A stretch of 64,000 nucleotides of DNA, taken from assembly GCF_011057645.1 (NCBI RefSeq), contig NZ_JAALGE010000001.1:248001-312000 (forward strand). The letters are read 5' to 3'. Of this stretch, positions 15,484 through 23,874 are shown one piece after another. This stretch comes from Marisediminicola senii. Lineage in GTDB: Bacteria > Actinomycetota > Actinomycetes > Actinomycetales > Microbacteriaceae. Below the pieces are notes generated by a model, which was not told where the DNA came from, searched no databases, and worked only from the letters and a program-made list of their open reading frames with translations. The position numbers were made by a program, and so were the translations under genes. Position 1 is the stretch's first letter, and each line of letters begins with the position of its first letter.

Positions 15484-17175
15484 TCAGCCGGCCAGCGCGC
15501 GGTGCACGGATGCCACGGCGCTCGAGCCTTCGCCGACGGCCGCCGCGACGCGCTTCATCGATCCGCGACGCACGTCACCCGCGGCGAAGATGCGCGGAAC
15601 CGAGGTCTCGAACGGCAGCGGTTCCCGCCCGAGCGGCTGCCAGTCCGCGAGCAGCTGCGTGCCGATGTCGGTGCCGGTGCGGATGAACCCGTCGGCGTCG
15701 CGGTCGAGGCCTTCCAGCCACGAGGTCGCGGGCTCGGCGCCGATGAAGCAGAACAACCCGCGCGCATCGACCTCCCCGACGCTGTCGATCGTCACCCGCT
15801 CGAGCGACTCGCCGCCGTCCAGCGCCACCACGGTCGACCTGGTGTGCACCTGCACGCGCGGATCCTCGCGCAACCGGTCGACGAGATACGACGACATGCG
15901 TGCCCCGACGTCGTTGCCGCGCACGACGAGGCGCACGTCGCATCCATTCGCGGCCAGGTACAGCGACGCCTGTCCGGCCGAATTGGCCCCGCCGACGACG
16001 ACCACGGGGGAGCCCGCCACCTGCCGCAGCTCGAGCTGCGTCGCGGCGTAGTAGATTCCCGACCGTTCGAAGTCGGCCCACCGGTCGAGCTTGAGGGTGC
16101 GGTAGGCGGCCCCCGAGGTGACGATCGCGGTTCGGGCATGGATGACGCGGCCGTCCGACAGCGTCAGCTCGAGTTCGTCGCCCGTCGACCGCAGCCCCGC
16201 GGCCTCGCACGGTGCATAGACCCGCACCCCGAACTTCAGCGCCTGCAGGCACGCCTGGCCGGTGAGCGCCCCGCCGCTGACACCGAACGGGAACCCGAGG
16301 AAGTTCTCGATCCTGGATGTCGCGGCCGCCTGACCCCCGGGCGCCAGGGCGTCGAGCAACACCGTGCTCAGACCCTCGGACGCCCCGTAGATCGCGGCGG
16401 CGAGCCCGGCCGGACCCCCGCCGATCACCACGAGGTCGACCACGTCGTTGGCCTGCGCCTGGTAGCTGAGGCCCAGTCGCTCGGCGACGAGGCCCGGGGT
16501 CGCGTTCGGCATCGGCTCGCCCTGGATGAACGCGACCGGGAGGTCCTCGGTGGTGAGGTCGTGTCCTGGCAGGGCAGCGATGTCGCCCGGTGCCAGTTCG
16601 ACCGCGAGGTGCACGAGGTCGAGTCGCTCGGCGAACCGGCGCAGCGACATCAGCTCGCGCGAACCCTCGGTGCCCACGAACTTGAGGGTCATCGCGGCCG
16701 GACCCCTGCGCAGCGCCTCGCGGCGGGCCCACAGCGCGTGCAAGATCACGTCGCCGAGTTCGTCGTCCTGCTGCATGATCCGCCGCAGCACGGTCCGGGA
16801 GATGCGGGTCATGCGCCCGGCCTGCGTCGCCCGCGCCGAGAGCAGCGCCCCCTGCCCGTTGAGCAGGCCGAGCTCGCCGACGAACGAACCCGGGCCGGCC
16901 AGCGCGATGCGCGTCTCCGGCAGCCAGCCTAGGGAATCACGCACGATCTCCACCTCGCCCGACGCCACCAGGATGAGGTCGTATTCGCGGTCGCCGGAGC
17001 GGAACAACGCTTCGCCGACCGCCACGTCCTGCGCGTCGCCGAACGCCAGCAGGCGCTGCCACTGCGCGTCGGTCAGCGCCGGATGCTGCTCGGCCCCGCC
17101 CCCCGCCTCCCTTTCCGCTTGCCTGGTCGCCTCGGTGGCCTGCGCAGCGTCGATGTGGCCGTCGATCGTGGTCAT
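15484..17175 (-). CDS. Cyclic-nucleotide-binding domain fused to thioredoxin-reductase-like flavoprotein
   Basis: A 563-residue two-part protein. Residues 35-155 form a cNMP-binding fold (LFRSGDREYDLILVASGEVE, GSFVGELGLLNGQ). From about 245 there is a two-Rossmann FAD/NAD(P)H reductase: VIGGGPAGLAAAIYG near 247, VVVVGGANSAGQAS near 392, and FAAGDVR near the end. The redox CxxC that thioredoxin reductases carry between these sites is absent; the equivalent region reads GIYYAAT. So it may pass electrons differently or act as a sensor. Its ATG overlaps the nhaA-fusion stop by four bases, indicating a shared transcript. Confidence 0.88.
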   Translation of the reverse strand: MTTIDGHIDAAQATEATRQAEREAGGGAEQHPALTDAQWQRLLAFGDAQDVAVGEALFRSGDREYDLILVASGEVEIVRDSLGWLPETRIALAGPGSFVGELGLLNGQGALLSARATQAGRMTRISRTVLRRIMQQDDELGDVILHALWARREALRRGPAAMTLKFVGTEGSRELMSLRRFAERLDLVHLAVELAPGDIAALPGHDLTTEDLPVAFIQGEPMPNATPGLVAERLGLSYQAQANDVVDLVVIGGGPAGLAAAIYGASEGLSTVLLDALAPGGQAAATSRIENFLGFPFGVSGGALTGQACLQALKFGVRVYAPCEAAGLRSTGDELELTLSDGRVIHARTAIVTSGAAYRTLKLDRWADFERSGIYYAATQLELRQVAGSPVVVVGGANSAGQASLYLAANGCDVRLVVRGNDVGARMSSYLVDRLREDPRVQVHTRSTVVALDGGESLERVTIDSVGEVDARGLFCFIGAEPATSWLEGLDRDADGFIRTGTDIGTQLLADWQPLGREPLPFETSVPRIFAAGDVRRGSMKRVAAAVGEGSSAVASVHRALAG

Positions 17176-19190
17176 GGTCGTGCCTCCGGTGTCGTGGGTG
17201 CGGGCTGCGTGTCGGCGCGACCCGGGTTCTCGGGGTGGTCGTGCTGGTCGGGGTGCTGGGGGCGCTCCCGCTGCTCGGGCTGCTCGGGGTGCACGGGCTG
17301 CTCGGGGTGCTCGGGGTGCTCCTGCTGGCCGGTCTGCTCCAGCGCGCGGATCAGCGATTGCGCGTCGTAGTTGCCGCGGTGCCGGCGGCCGTTGATGAAC
17401 AGGGTGGGAACCGACGTGATGCCCATCGCCTCGGCGTCGAAGATGTCGTCCTGCACCCGGCTCGTCACGTCGGGGGAGCGCAGGTCGCGTTCGAAACGCT
17501 CGACGTCGAGGCCCAGCCGCTCGGCCAGCCGCACGATGTCAGACGGCCGCTGGTTCTCCTGGTCGGCGAACAGACCGCGCTCGAACTCGAAGAACATGCC
17601 CTGCAGGGCGGCCGCCTCGGATGCCTCGGCGCCCGCCACCGCGTTGGGGTGCACGTCGGGCAGCGGAGCATGCCGCCAGACGTACCGCAGGCGGTCGCCG
17701 AGCTGCTCGTAGACCTCCTGGATCGAGCCGGACGCCTTGAGGCAGAACCCGCACTGGAAGTCGCCGTATTCGACGATCGTGAACGGGGCATCGACCGCCC
17801 CGTACACGTGGTCGCGGGCCGGGTCGACCGGGCGCGCGAGGGTCAGCCCGGTCTCGTGCGCCGGGCGGATCATGTCCACCAGTCGAAAGATCAGCGTCGC
17901 CAGCAGCAGGGCGATCACGGATGCCGCCAGCACCCCGACGCGGGCCTCGTTCTGGGCGGATGCGTCGTCGATTGCGATATCGACGATGAACAGTGAGATC
18001 GTGAACCCGATTCCGCACAGCGCGGCCCCGCCGGCGACGCGGTCGAGCCGGAGTCCCGCCCCGAACTCCCCGACCCGCAGCGCCCGTAGCGCGGCGGCGG
18101 CGCCGAACACCCCGACGAACTTGCCGACCACGAGGCCGACGACGATTCCCCAGGTGAGCGGCGACCGGATGGCCGCCGCGAGGATCTCGGGGGTGACCAT
18201 CACGCCGGCGTTGGCGAGCGCGAACAGCGGCAGGATGACGTAGGCGACGAACGGTGCGTATGACGATTGCAGGCGCTCGTTGATCGAGATCGACTCGCGG
18301 AGACTGTTCGCGGCCGCGCGCGCGAACTCGGTGTTGGGTGACTGCCGGAAGGTGCGCGCCAGTTCGAGCGCGTGTTCCACGTCGCGCCGGTCTGGCCGGT
18401 ACACCGGAACGAGGAGGGCGATGGCCACCCCGGCGAGGGTCGGGTGCACGCCAGAGGCGAGGAATGCGAACCACACGATGATCGCGAGGGTCGCGTAGAC
18501 CGGACCACGACCGCCCCGCAGGTAGCGGGTGAGGTACACCCCGACCAGGCCGATCGCCGCGACGACCAGGGGCATCGGGGTGAAGCCCTCGGTGTAGACG
18601 AGGGCGATGATGCTCAGCGCTCCGATGTCGTCGACCACGGCGAGCGCCAGCAGGAACACCCGCAGGCGCCCCGGAACCCGTGGCCCGATCAGCGCCAGCG
18701 CCCCGACCAGGAACGCGGTGTCGGTCGAGATCACGATGCCCCACGCGCCCGCGTGCCCGGAATCCCGGGCGATGAACAGGAACAGCAGTGCCGGGATCAC
18801 GAGTCCCGCGATTGCCGCGACCACGGGGACCACGGCCCGCGACCAGCTGGTGAGCTCGCCGATCGCGAACTCGCGGCGCACCTCGAGGCCGACGGTGAAG
18901 AAGAACACCGCCATCAGGGCGTCATTGACCATGGCGTGCAGGGTGAAGTCGAGCTGGATGTCGCCGACCCCCACGGTCAGGTGGGTGTCCCACAGCGCTT
19001 CGTAGGATGTGGGAAGGGCATTGGCCCAGATGATGGCGATGGCCGTCGCGACGAGCAGGATCAGGGCGCCGATCCGGTTCTGGCCGACCGTGCGGATGCG
19101 GTCGGCGATGGATCGGGTGGTGCGCGACCGTGCGCCCGACTGCTCGGGGCCCGGCTGCGGGGAACGTGCGGTGACGGTGAGGTTGGACAC
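17172..19190 (-). CDS. nhaA: NhaA Na+/H+ antiporter with C-terminal DsbA-like domain
   Basis: A 672-residue fusion. Residues about 35-435 are NhaA, with FFFTVGLEVRREF, STDTAFLVGAL and the ion-binding VVDDIGALSII pair of aspartates. Residues about 455-615 are a DsbA-like thioredoxin fold with active site CGFC (near 479) and the cis-Pro segment ITSVPTLFING. The last 57 residues are a His/Pro/Glu/Gln repeat. The GTG start (VSNLTVTARS) is chosen because GAAGGA lies eight bases upstream; the frame extends 33 codons further without similarity. Antiporter-thioredoxin fusions occur in actinobacteria; which side the thioredoxin domain faces is uncertain. Confidence 0.9.
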   Translation of the reverse strand: MSNLTVTARSPQPGPEQSGARSRTTRSIADRIRTVGQNRIGALILLVATAIAIIWANALPTSYEALWDTHLTVGVGDIQLDFTLHAMVNDALMAVFFFTVGLEVRREFAIGELTSWSRAVVPVVAAIAGLVIPALLFLFIARDSGHAGAWGIVISTDTAFLVGALALIGPRVPGRLRVFLLALAVVDDIGALSIIALVYTEGFTPMPLVVAAIGLVGVYLTRYLRGGRGPVYATLAIIVWFAFLASGVHPTLAGVAIALLVPVYRPDRRDVEHALELARTFRQSPNTEFARAAANSLRESISINERLQSSYAPFVAYVILPLFALANAGVMVTPEILAAAIRSPLTWGIVVGLVVGKFVGVFGAAAALRALRVGEFGAGLRLDRVAGGAALCGIGFTISLFIVDIAIDDASAQNEARVGVLAASVIALLLATLIFRLVDMIRPAHETGLTLARPVDPARDHVYGAVDAPFTIVEYGDFQCGFCLKASGSIQEVYEQLGDRLRYVWRHAPLPDVHPNAVAGAEASEAAALQGMFFEFERGLFADQENQRPSDIVRLAERLGLDVERFERDLRSPDVTSRVQDDIFDAEAMGITSVPTLFINGRRHRGNYDAQSLIRALEQTGQQEHPEHPEQPVHPEQPEQRERPQHPDQHDHPENPGRADTQPAPTTPEARP
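17234..17335 (-). repeat. Coding tandem repeat in the NhaA-fusion tail
   Basis: Nine-base units close to GCTCGGGGT (plus strand) repeat with variation and encode HPE/QPE-type triplets (HPEHPEQPVHPEQPEQ). This short-period array can expand or contract without a frameshift. The product is His-rich and could bind metal; that is inference. Confidence 0.6.
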
Positions 19191-19345
19191 GGGTGACGTC
19201 CTTCGGGCTGGCGTGATTCGGGAGATCGTCCTCGCCCCCCGGATAGTCGAACACCGGGCCTTCTCCTCCGGGAGACTCGGACGCACCACGGGTTGCTACA
19301 ACCGTGGGTCGCGCCGGTCCACTCGGCGTGGGGAGACTGGCGGGC
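19191..19345 (-). promoter_or_regulatory. nhaA-fusion 5' leader with strong stem-loops
   Basis: The region between nhaA and the divergent XRE gene. On the minus strand it can form CCACGG/CCGTGG closing TTG-TAG-CAA, then CCCGG/CCGGG around TGTTCGACTAT, then GGGCGAGGACGATCTCCCG, ending at GAAGGA before the GTG. I could not match it to a known riboswitch class. It may equally contain operators for the XRE protein. Confidence 0.3.
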
Positions 19346-20209
19346 ATGCCAGCCAATGAGCCACTCCGCGAATTCCTGCGTGCCCGGCGATCCCGGGTTC
19401 GTCCAGACGAGGCCGGTATCCCGGCCGGGGTGACGGTGCGGCGGGTGGCCGGCCTTCGACGCGAGGAGGTCGCGCAGCTCGTCGGCGTGAGCGTCGACTA
19501 CTACACGCGGTTCGAGCAGGGACGGGTCTCCCCGTCGGGAGCCATCCTGGAGCGGGTCGGCGCCGCCCTGCACCTGGGGGCGGATGGCGTTGCGCACCTC
19601 GGGGCCCTGGTGCGCGGTGGTGACGTGAACGGTGGCAGCGCGCGGGGTGGTGGCGCGCGCGGTGTCTCCGCGGGCTCGCAGACCGTCCGTGCCGAGCTGG
19701 GCTGGATGCTGGACTCGATGCGGGCGCCGGCGTTCGTCGTGGGCCGCGGCCTGGTCGTGGCCGCCAGCAACGAGGGCGCCCGCAGGCTGCTGCCCGGCCT
19801 GCCCGGCACGGCCGGCGCGCTCGAGTCGTCTGAAGCCGACCGTTCGCTCGCGCGGTGGGTGTTCCTCGACCCCGATTCGCGGCACCTGATTGTCGACCAT
19901 CGAGACGTGGCCCGCGACGTCGTGGCCGCGCTGCACCGGCAGCGGGCACTGTTCGCCGACGACGGCACCATCGGTGCGCTGGTGCTTGAGCTGTCGGCAG
20001 GGTCGACGGAGTTCTCGGGGCTGTGGGCCGAGTTCGACGTGGTGCAGCGGCGGCGCGGGTACCGGGCGCTGCGGCATCCACTCGTCGGAGACCTGACGGT
20101 CTCGTTCGAGTCGTTCGCCATCGCCGAGACCGACGACCAGGCGCTCATCGTGGTCGCTGCGGAACCGGGGTCACCGTCGGCGGACGCCCTCGCCCGGCTT
20201 ACGGGCTGA
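19346..20209 (+). CDS. XRE-family regulator with MmyB-like ligand-binding domain
   Basis: A 287-residue transcription factor. Residues 5-75 hold a helix-turn-helix (RRVAGLRREEVAQLVGVSVD then YYTRFEQGR). Residues about 105-285 match the MmyB-like ligand-binding region (MLDSMRAPAFVVGRGLVVAA, ARWVFLDPDSRHLIVDH, FSGLWAEFDV, HPLVGDLTVSFESF). This family often represses a divergently transcribed oxidoreductase or transporter gene; here that is the nhaA fusion. A Gly/Ala-rich linker (GGSARGGGARG) separates the domains. The start ATG follows a GGGGAG by about eleven bases. Confidence 0.9.
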   Translation: MPANEPLREFLRARRSRVRPDEAGIPAGVTVRRVAGLRREEVAQLVGVSVDYYTRFEQGRVSPSGAILERVGAALHLGADGVAHLGALVRGGDVNGGSARGGGARGVSAGSQTVRAELGWMLDSMRAPAFVVGRGLVVAASNEGARRLLPGLPGTAGALESSEADRSLARWVFLDPDSRHLIVDHRDVARDVVAALHRQRALFADDGTIGALVLELSAGSTEFSGLWAEFDVVQRRRGYRALRHPLVGDLTVSFESFAIAETDDQALIVVAAEPGSPSADALARLTG

Positions 20210-20254
20210 CCGGGCGGGTGACCGGGTAGCCGTGACTGCCGCGGGTCGGCATAG

Positions 20255-20815
20255 TCAGGCGGGAACGTTGTCCACGCTCTCGACGACCCAGCCCGAGCGG
20301 GTCAGCGCGATGTCGCTCCAGCTGCCGGTCGGCATGGCGAGCCCGGTGCGGCTCGGGTCGATGAACTGCAGCACGGGCCGGATGACCGCATCGTGGGTGA
20401 CGATCGCGACCGGGGCGCGGTGCCTGATGACGTCATCGAGGGCCGGTAGCACGCGGGCGAGCACCCTGTTCGTCGACTCGACGCCCGGGGCGCGGTCGAT
20501 GCTTCCCCAGCGCGAGACCACCTCGCTGGTGAGGTGCCCCGTCCACGAGCCGTAGTCCCGGTCGTTCAGCCGGTCGTCGGTGTGCACGGCGACCGCCGCG
20601 GCCCGCGCGACGATATGGGCGGTCTGCTGCGCGCGGTCGAGCGGGCTGCAGACCACCGCGGTGATTCCCGCGCTGGCGAGGGCCGCGCCCAGGCGGGTGG
20701 CTTCGGCGATGCCCGCGTCGTCGAGCGGCGGGTTCGCGAGGCCGCGCAGCCTGCCCTCGGCGTTGAGGGCGGTGCGTCCGTGCCGCGCCAGCAGCAGGTG
20801 GGATGCCTCGGTCAC
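20255..20815 (-). CDS. Histidine phosphatase family protein
   Basis: A 186-residue phosphoglycerate-mutase-like phosphatase. The phosphohistidine motif LLARHGRTALN places the nucleophile at His12. VVCSPLDRAQQTA supplies the conserved Arg, and VAIVTHDAVIRP the second catalytic His. Size and motifs fit broad-specificity phosphatases such as CobC or GpmB-like proteins; substrate unknown. The start is GTG preceded by a strong GAAGGAGG. Independent of the XRE gene, which converges on it. Confidence 0.9.
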   Translation of the reverse strand: MTEASHLLLARHGRTALNAEGRLRGLANPPLDDAGIAEATRLGAALASAGITAVVCSPLDRAQQTAHIVARAAAVAVHTDDRLNDRDYGSWTGHLTSEVVSRWGSIDRAPGVESTNRVLARVLPALDDVIRHRAPVAIVTHDAVIRPVLQFIDPSRTGLAMPTGSWSDIALTRSGWVVESVDNVPA

Positions 20816-20939
20816 GGTGTCCTCCTTCGCGCTGCGGGTGCCGCGGCATCCATCACCGTGCCCACGGCCGCCGCATGCAGCACCATGGTGGCCACCTGCC
20901 GAGGCGGGGACAACCGCTCGATAGAGGATTCTCTGCGAG

Positions 20940-22289
20940 TTAGAGCGCGAGCTCCCGGCCGTCTGACGCGGTGTGGTCCGTCGTGTCGGGCGCGTGGTCG
21001 TGCGCCAGCTGGATGCCCGCGCCCCCGGTGAGCGGGTGCGCGAGGCCGATCACGGCGTCGGGCAGGTCGGGGAGGAATCGCCAGAGTTCTGTTCGCGCGA
21101 ATTCGGCGAGGTGCGCCGCGGCGTCGGTGTCGATGTCGTCGGCGCGGATGCGGGGCTGCGAGTCGACGATGCAGACCGACCCGACGATCGTGCCGGAGGC
21201 GTCCTCGATCGGAAAGCCGGCGTAGAACCGTGCCCAGGGTGCGGCGCGACCGGCGAGGAACTCGCGGAATGCCGGGCTGGCCTGCAGATCGGGACTCACC
21301 ACTGGCTCGGAGCCACGATCGGTGAGCAAGCGCACGACGTCGGCGCGCAGCGAGGTGTCGTCAGTGCCCAGGGCGCGTTCGACCTCGCGGAGCCGGTCGA
21401 AGTCGACGATCGACAGCAGCGCGGAGCCGGCAGGGATCATGTTGCACGCGAGTGCGACGACGAGGTCGAGCGGGTAGGCGTCGGGGTGTTCGGCGGCGGC
21501 GAGGGGCAGCATTCCCGGGGGCACGTGGCGGGTGTGGGCGCTGGCGCGGCGAACGCTTCGCCGGTCGCCGTCGGGATGGTATCGCAGGGCGAGCAGCGGA
21601 ACGAGGTGCTCGGCGAGCGCTTCGCCCCAGCGCGAGTAGTCGTCGGCGGTGGGGTGCTCGCCGTCGCGAACCGCCCCGCAGACCGGGAGGTCGATGTAGG
21701 TGACCCTGGCCATGCCGCGGGTCAGTGACTGGGTCTCGCGGTTCAGCAGTACGCGGTGGCGTTCGGCAATCCGGCCGAAGAGGGTGTCGACCCACGACGC
21801 ACCAGATACCGGCTGGATGCCGACGACGACGACCTCGATGTCAGCGGCCGCCTGGTCGACGAGCGAGACAAGCAGCCGCTCCATGCCGTCGTGCCACACC
21901 CTCGCCGGGGTGAGGTCGAAGATGTCGGTGTCGCCGAGCGCGAGGATGATCGCGTCGAAGCGTGCCAGGTCGTGGTCGGCAGCCCTGGCCAGTGCCAGCG
22001 CGGGATTCATGGCGGTGTCGGCGGCGAGGGTGACGTGGCTGCCGCGTCCCGTGCGGGTCGCGACCGCGCGCGCGAGGGCGCCGGGCAGGGCATGGTCGTG
22101 GGATGCCACCCCGAGGCCGACGGCGGATTCGGAACCGAGCACGAGGATGCGGTCGGCGTCGTGGCCCGCGACGCTCGCTACGGCGGGGTCGTCGGGGCGG
22201 AGGGCGCCCGCCATGATGCGTGCCCGAGCGGCGCGGGCGAGCCTCGCGATGGGGTTGGAGAGAGCTGAGCGTCGTGACGAACCGCGCAC
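20940..22289 (-). CDS. SGNH-hydrolase-like protein with C-terminal GAF domain
   Basis: A 449-residue protein. Residues about 45-235 have the SGNH layout: ILVLGSESAVGLGV (block I), LALGDTDIFD (block III) and DGEHPTADDYSRWG (block V, Asp-x-x-His). Block I reads GSES where GDS-x is usual, so the nucleophile position is altered; activity is uncertain. Residues about 275-430 form a GAF domain (FREFLAGRAAPWARFYAGFP, GTIVGSVCIVD). The GTG is chosen because CAGGAGG lies five bases upstream; the frame stays open 130 codons further, through the small-RNA region, without similarity. Role unknown, possibly signalling. Confidence 0.75.
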   Translation of the reverse strand: MRGSSRRSALSNPIARLARAARARIMAGALRPDDPAVASVAGHDADRILVLGSESAVGLGVASHDHALPGALARAVATRTGRGSHVTLAADTAMNPALALARAADHDLARFDAIILALGDTDIFDLTPARVWHDGMERLLVSLVDQAAADIEVVVVGIQPVSGASWVDTLFGRIAERHRVLLNRETQSLTRGMARVTYIDLPVCGAVRDGEHPTADDYSRWGEALAEHLVPLLALRYHPDGDRRSVRRASAHTRHVPPGMLPLAAAEHPDAYPLDLVVALACNMIPAGSALLSIVDFDRLREVERALGTDDTSLRADVVRLLTDRGSEPVVSPDLQASPAFREFLAGRAAPWARFYAGFPIEDASGTIVGSVCIVDSQPRIRADDIDTDAAAHLAEFARTELWRFLPDLPDAVIGLAHPLTGGAGIQLAHDHAPDTTDHTASDGRELAL

Positions 22290-22452
22290 GATGGCCTCCT
22301 GAACGGCCTGGCCCACGATGGGGGCCGACGATTGCCGGTCTCTTCCTGGTGGCCCCGTGCAACAGAACGTGCACGGGGTGTACCGGAAGAGTAAGGCGGG
22401 CCGACGACAAATGCCAGTCGGGTGGTGCCCCAGTTCGGGGAGGAGCAACCTC

Positions 22453-22553
22453 GGCGCTGGCCGGATCCGAAGATCGACAGCCAGCGCCAGGAGGGTCCGA
22501 AAAAGGGGGATGATTCGGTGCCCCGGTTGTTCGCCGCTGGGGGGAGCGGCGAA
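22453..22553 (-). ncRNA. Probable 6C small RNA
   Basis: Read on the minus strand, the transcript would start with a perfect 9-bp hairpin TTCGCCGCT/AGCGGCGAA whose loop is exactly six C. Next comes a hairpin CCGAA/TTCGG with loop TCATCCCCCTTT, then a 9-bp GGCGCTGGC stem that could be its 3' end. Two stem-loops with C-rich loops define the actinobacterial 6C RNA, a conserved small RNA of uncertain role. The second loop has five rather than six C. The 3' end is approximate. Confidence 0.68.
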
Positions 22554-22558
22554 TCGCA

Positions 22559-22564
22559 ACCATA
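22559..22564 (-). promoter_or_regulatory. -10 element for the small RNA
   Basis: TATGGT on the minus strand, followed by six bases and then the first base of the C6 hairpin. ACTTGT, 16 bp upstream, could be the -35. Confidence 0.5.
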
Positions 22565-22644
22565 GCACGACTGAGGACAGACAAGTCGGTATGTCCTCAG
22601 ATCGGTAAATTCGGGTGTCGGGGGCGAGGGGCAGAATGAGCAGC

Positions 22645-23385
22645 ATGTGCGGACGCTTTGCTGTCGACAAGTCGACCAACGACTACCTTGAAGGGCTGGT
22701 CGATGAGCACGGGCCGGGTGCGATCCGTGACTGGCAGCAGTATTGGCCGCCGAATTACAACGTCGCGCCGACCGACCAGGTGGCGGTGGCGCGCGAGGTC
22801 GACGGGGTGCGATCGATCGCCGGAGTGCGATGGGGAATGGTCAGTCCGTCGTCGCGCACCTTCGGTGGCGGCAAGCCGGTGATCAACGCGCGCATCGAGA
22901 CGGTGGCGACGAATGGCCTGTTCACGCGCTCGTTCGCCACCCGTCGCTGTGTCGTTCCTGCCCTGGGGTACTACGAGTGGCAGCAGCGCGACGACGGCAA
23001 GCAGCCGTTCTTCATTCGACAGCGGGGCGGTGAGCCCATGGGGCTCGCGGGCATCGTGGGCGCGTGGCGGGACCGGAGCAGAGACGACGACGATCCGGAC
23101 GCGTGGCGGTTGTCGATGTCGATCATCACGCTCGATGCCCACGTGACGCCCGGCGAGGTGCACGACCGCATGCCCGCGTTCCTGCACCCGGAGGCGGTCG
23201 ACGACTGGCTCGGCGACACCCTCGCGACACCCGACCTGCTGCGGCTGCTCGACGGGTCGTCGGCGGCGATGGCCGACACCCTCGAGTTCTACGAGGTCTC
23301 CCGGTCGGTCAACAAGGTGCAGGTCTCGAAAGGCGTGCCGAACAACGGGCCCGAGCTCATCGAGCCGGTTGCTGCGGCGGGGTAG
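22645..23385 (+). CDS. SRAP/HMCES-like (YedK) abasic-site protein
   Basis: A 246-residue protein that forms a DNA-protein crosslink with abasic sites in single-stranded DNA. The N-terminus MCGRFAV places the crosslinking Cys at position 2. PPNYNVAPTDQ contains the conserved Asn, YYEWQ (near 110) the Glu, and VHDRMPAFL (near 172) the catalytic His. The start at 22645 is chosen because Cys2 must follow the removed Met. An ATG nine bases earlier has a better ribosome-binding site (GAGGGG) and could give MSSMCGR, which would mask the Cys. Confidence 0.92.
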   Translation: MCGRFAVDKSTNDYLEGLVDEHGPGAIRDWQQYWPPNYNVAPTDQVAVAREVDGVRSIAGVRWGMVSPSSRTFGGGKPVINARIETVATNGLFTRSFATRRCVVPALGYYEWQQRDDGKQPFFIRQRGGEPMGLAGIVGAWRDRSRDDDDPDAWRLSMSIITLDAHVTPGEVHDRMPAFLHPEAVDDWLGDTLATPDLLRLLDGSSAAMADTLEFYEVSRSVNKVQVSKGVPNNGPELIEPVAAAG

Positions 23386-23566
23386 CGCCGGCTGTCGGCC
23401 GCCCGGGTCGCAGTCTGCGATGCACGGGGGCGGTAGCTGAGTGCGCAGCGGCGGGGTGGGGATGATACCCACATCTCCTGCGCCGTCGAGGGGTGCGGCA
23501 GCGGTACCCGTCGACCTAGCGTTGACCGCGGACGCCACACGAGCGGCCAGAATCCAGTGAGGAACT

Positions 23567-23854
23567 ATGTCTGACATCAGTGCCGTGCCCGAGAGCGAAG
23601 AGCTCCGCAATGCCACCACGAACACCGCCGCAAGCGAGCGTGACGTCCAGGCGTCGCAGGACGAAGAGGTCACCGACAGCGCGACGGCAGCAGAGAGCGA
23701 CGTCGACGACAGCCAGGTGCAGGTCCTGCCCGGCACCGGCGGACCGGACGACGTCGGCGAGATCGAGGTCGACCCGAGCGAGCTGAACCTCAGCGGCGAC
23801 TCAATCCCCGGGCACCCGAAGCCGGGCAGCCCCGAAGACACCGCGAGCAACTAG
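23567..23854 (+). CDS. Small acidic hypothetical protein
   Basis: Unrecognised 95-residue protein, strongly acidic and rich in Ser/Glu/Asp/Ala, with no hydrophobic segment. The N-terminal 45 residues look disordered. The C-terminal half (QVLPGTGGPDDVGEIEVDPS) has more defined character and is probably the conserved part. GAGGAA precedes the ATG by five bases, which supports translation. It lies 181 bases after the SRAP gene, whose intervening DNA includes a TTGACC but no well-spaced -10. Confidence 0.6.
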   Translation: MSDISAVPESEELRNATTNTAASERDVQASQDEEVTDSATAAESDVDDSQVQVLPGTGGPDDVGEIEVDPSELNLSGDSIPGHPKPGSPEDTASN

Positions 23855-23874
23855 CGGTTCCGGCCGGCGGATCT

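Larger units (their letters stand above)
22290..22644. other. 355-bp structured intergenic region
   Basis: Contains a run of inverted repeats: CCCCGTGCA/TGCACGGGG (22353-22378), GGCGCTGGC/GCCAGCGCC (22453-22488), CCGAA/TTCGG (22497-22518), TTCGCCGCT/AGCGGCGAA (22530-22553) and GAGGACA/TGTCCTC near 22572-22597. The middle three make up the probable 6C RNA on the minus strand. The rest is the leader of the SGNH gene and the upstream region of the SRAP gene. Confidence 0.7.

Noticed and set aside
22441-22560. Cobalamin riboswitch or tmRNA
   Set aside because: GCCAGGAGGGTCC only partly resembles the B12 box and other conserved boxes are missing; GGGGGATGATTCGG looks like a tmRNA 5' end but there is no tRNA-like 3' domain or tag frame.
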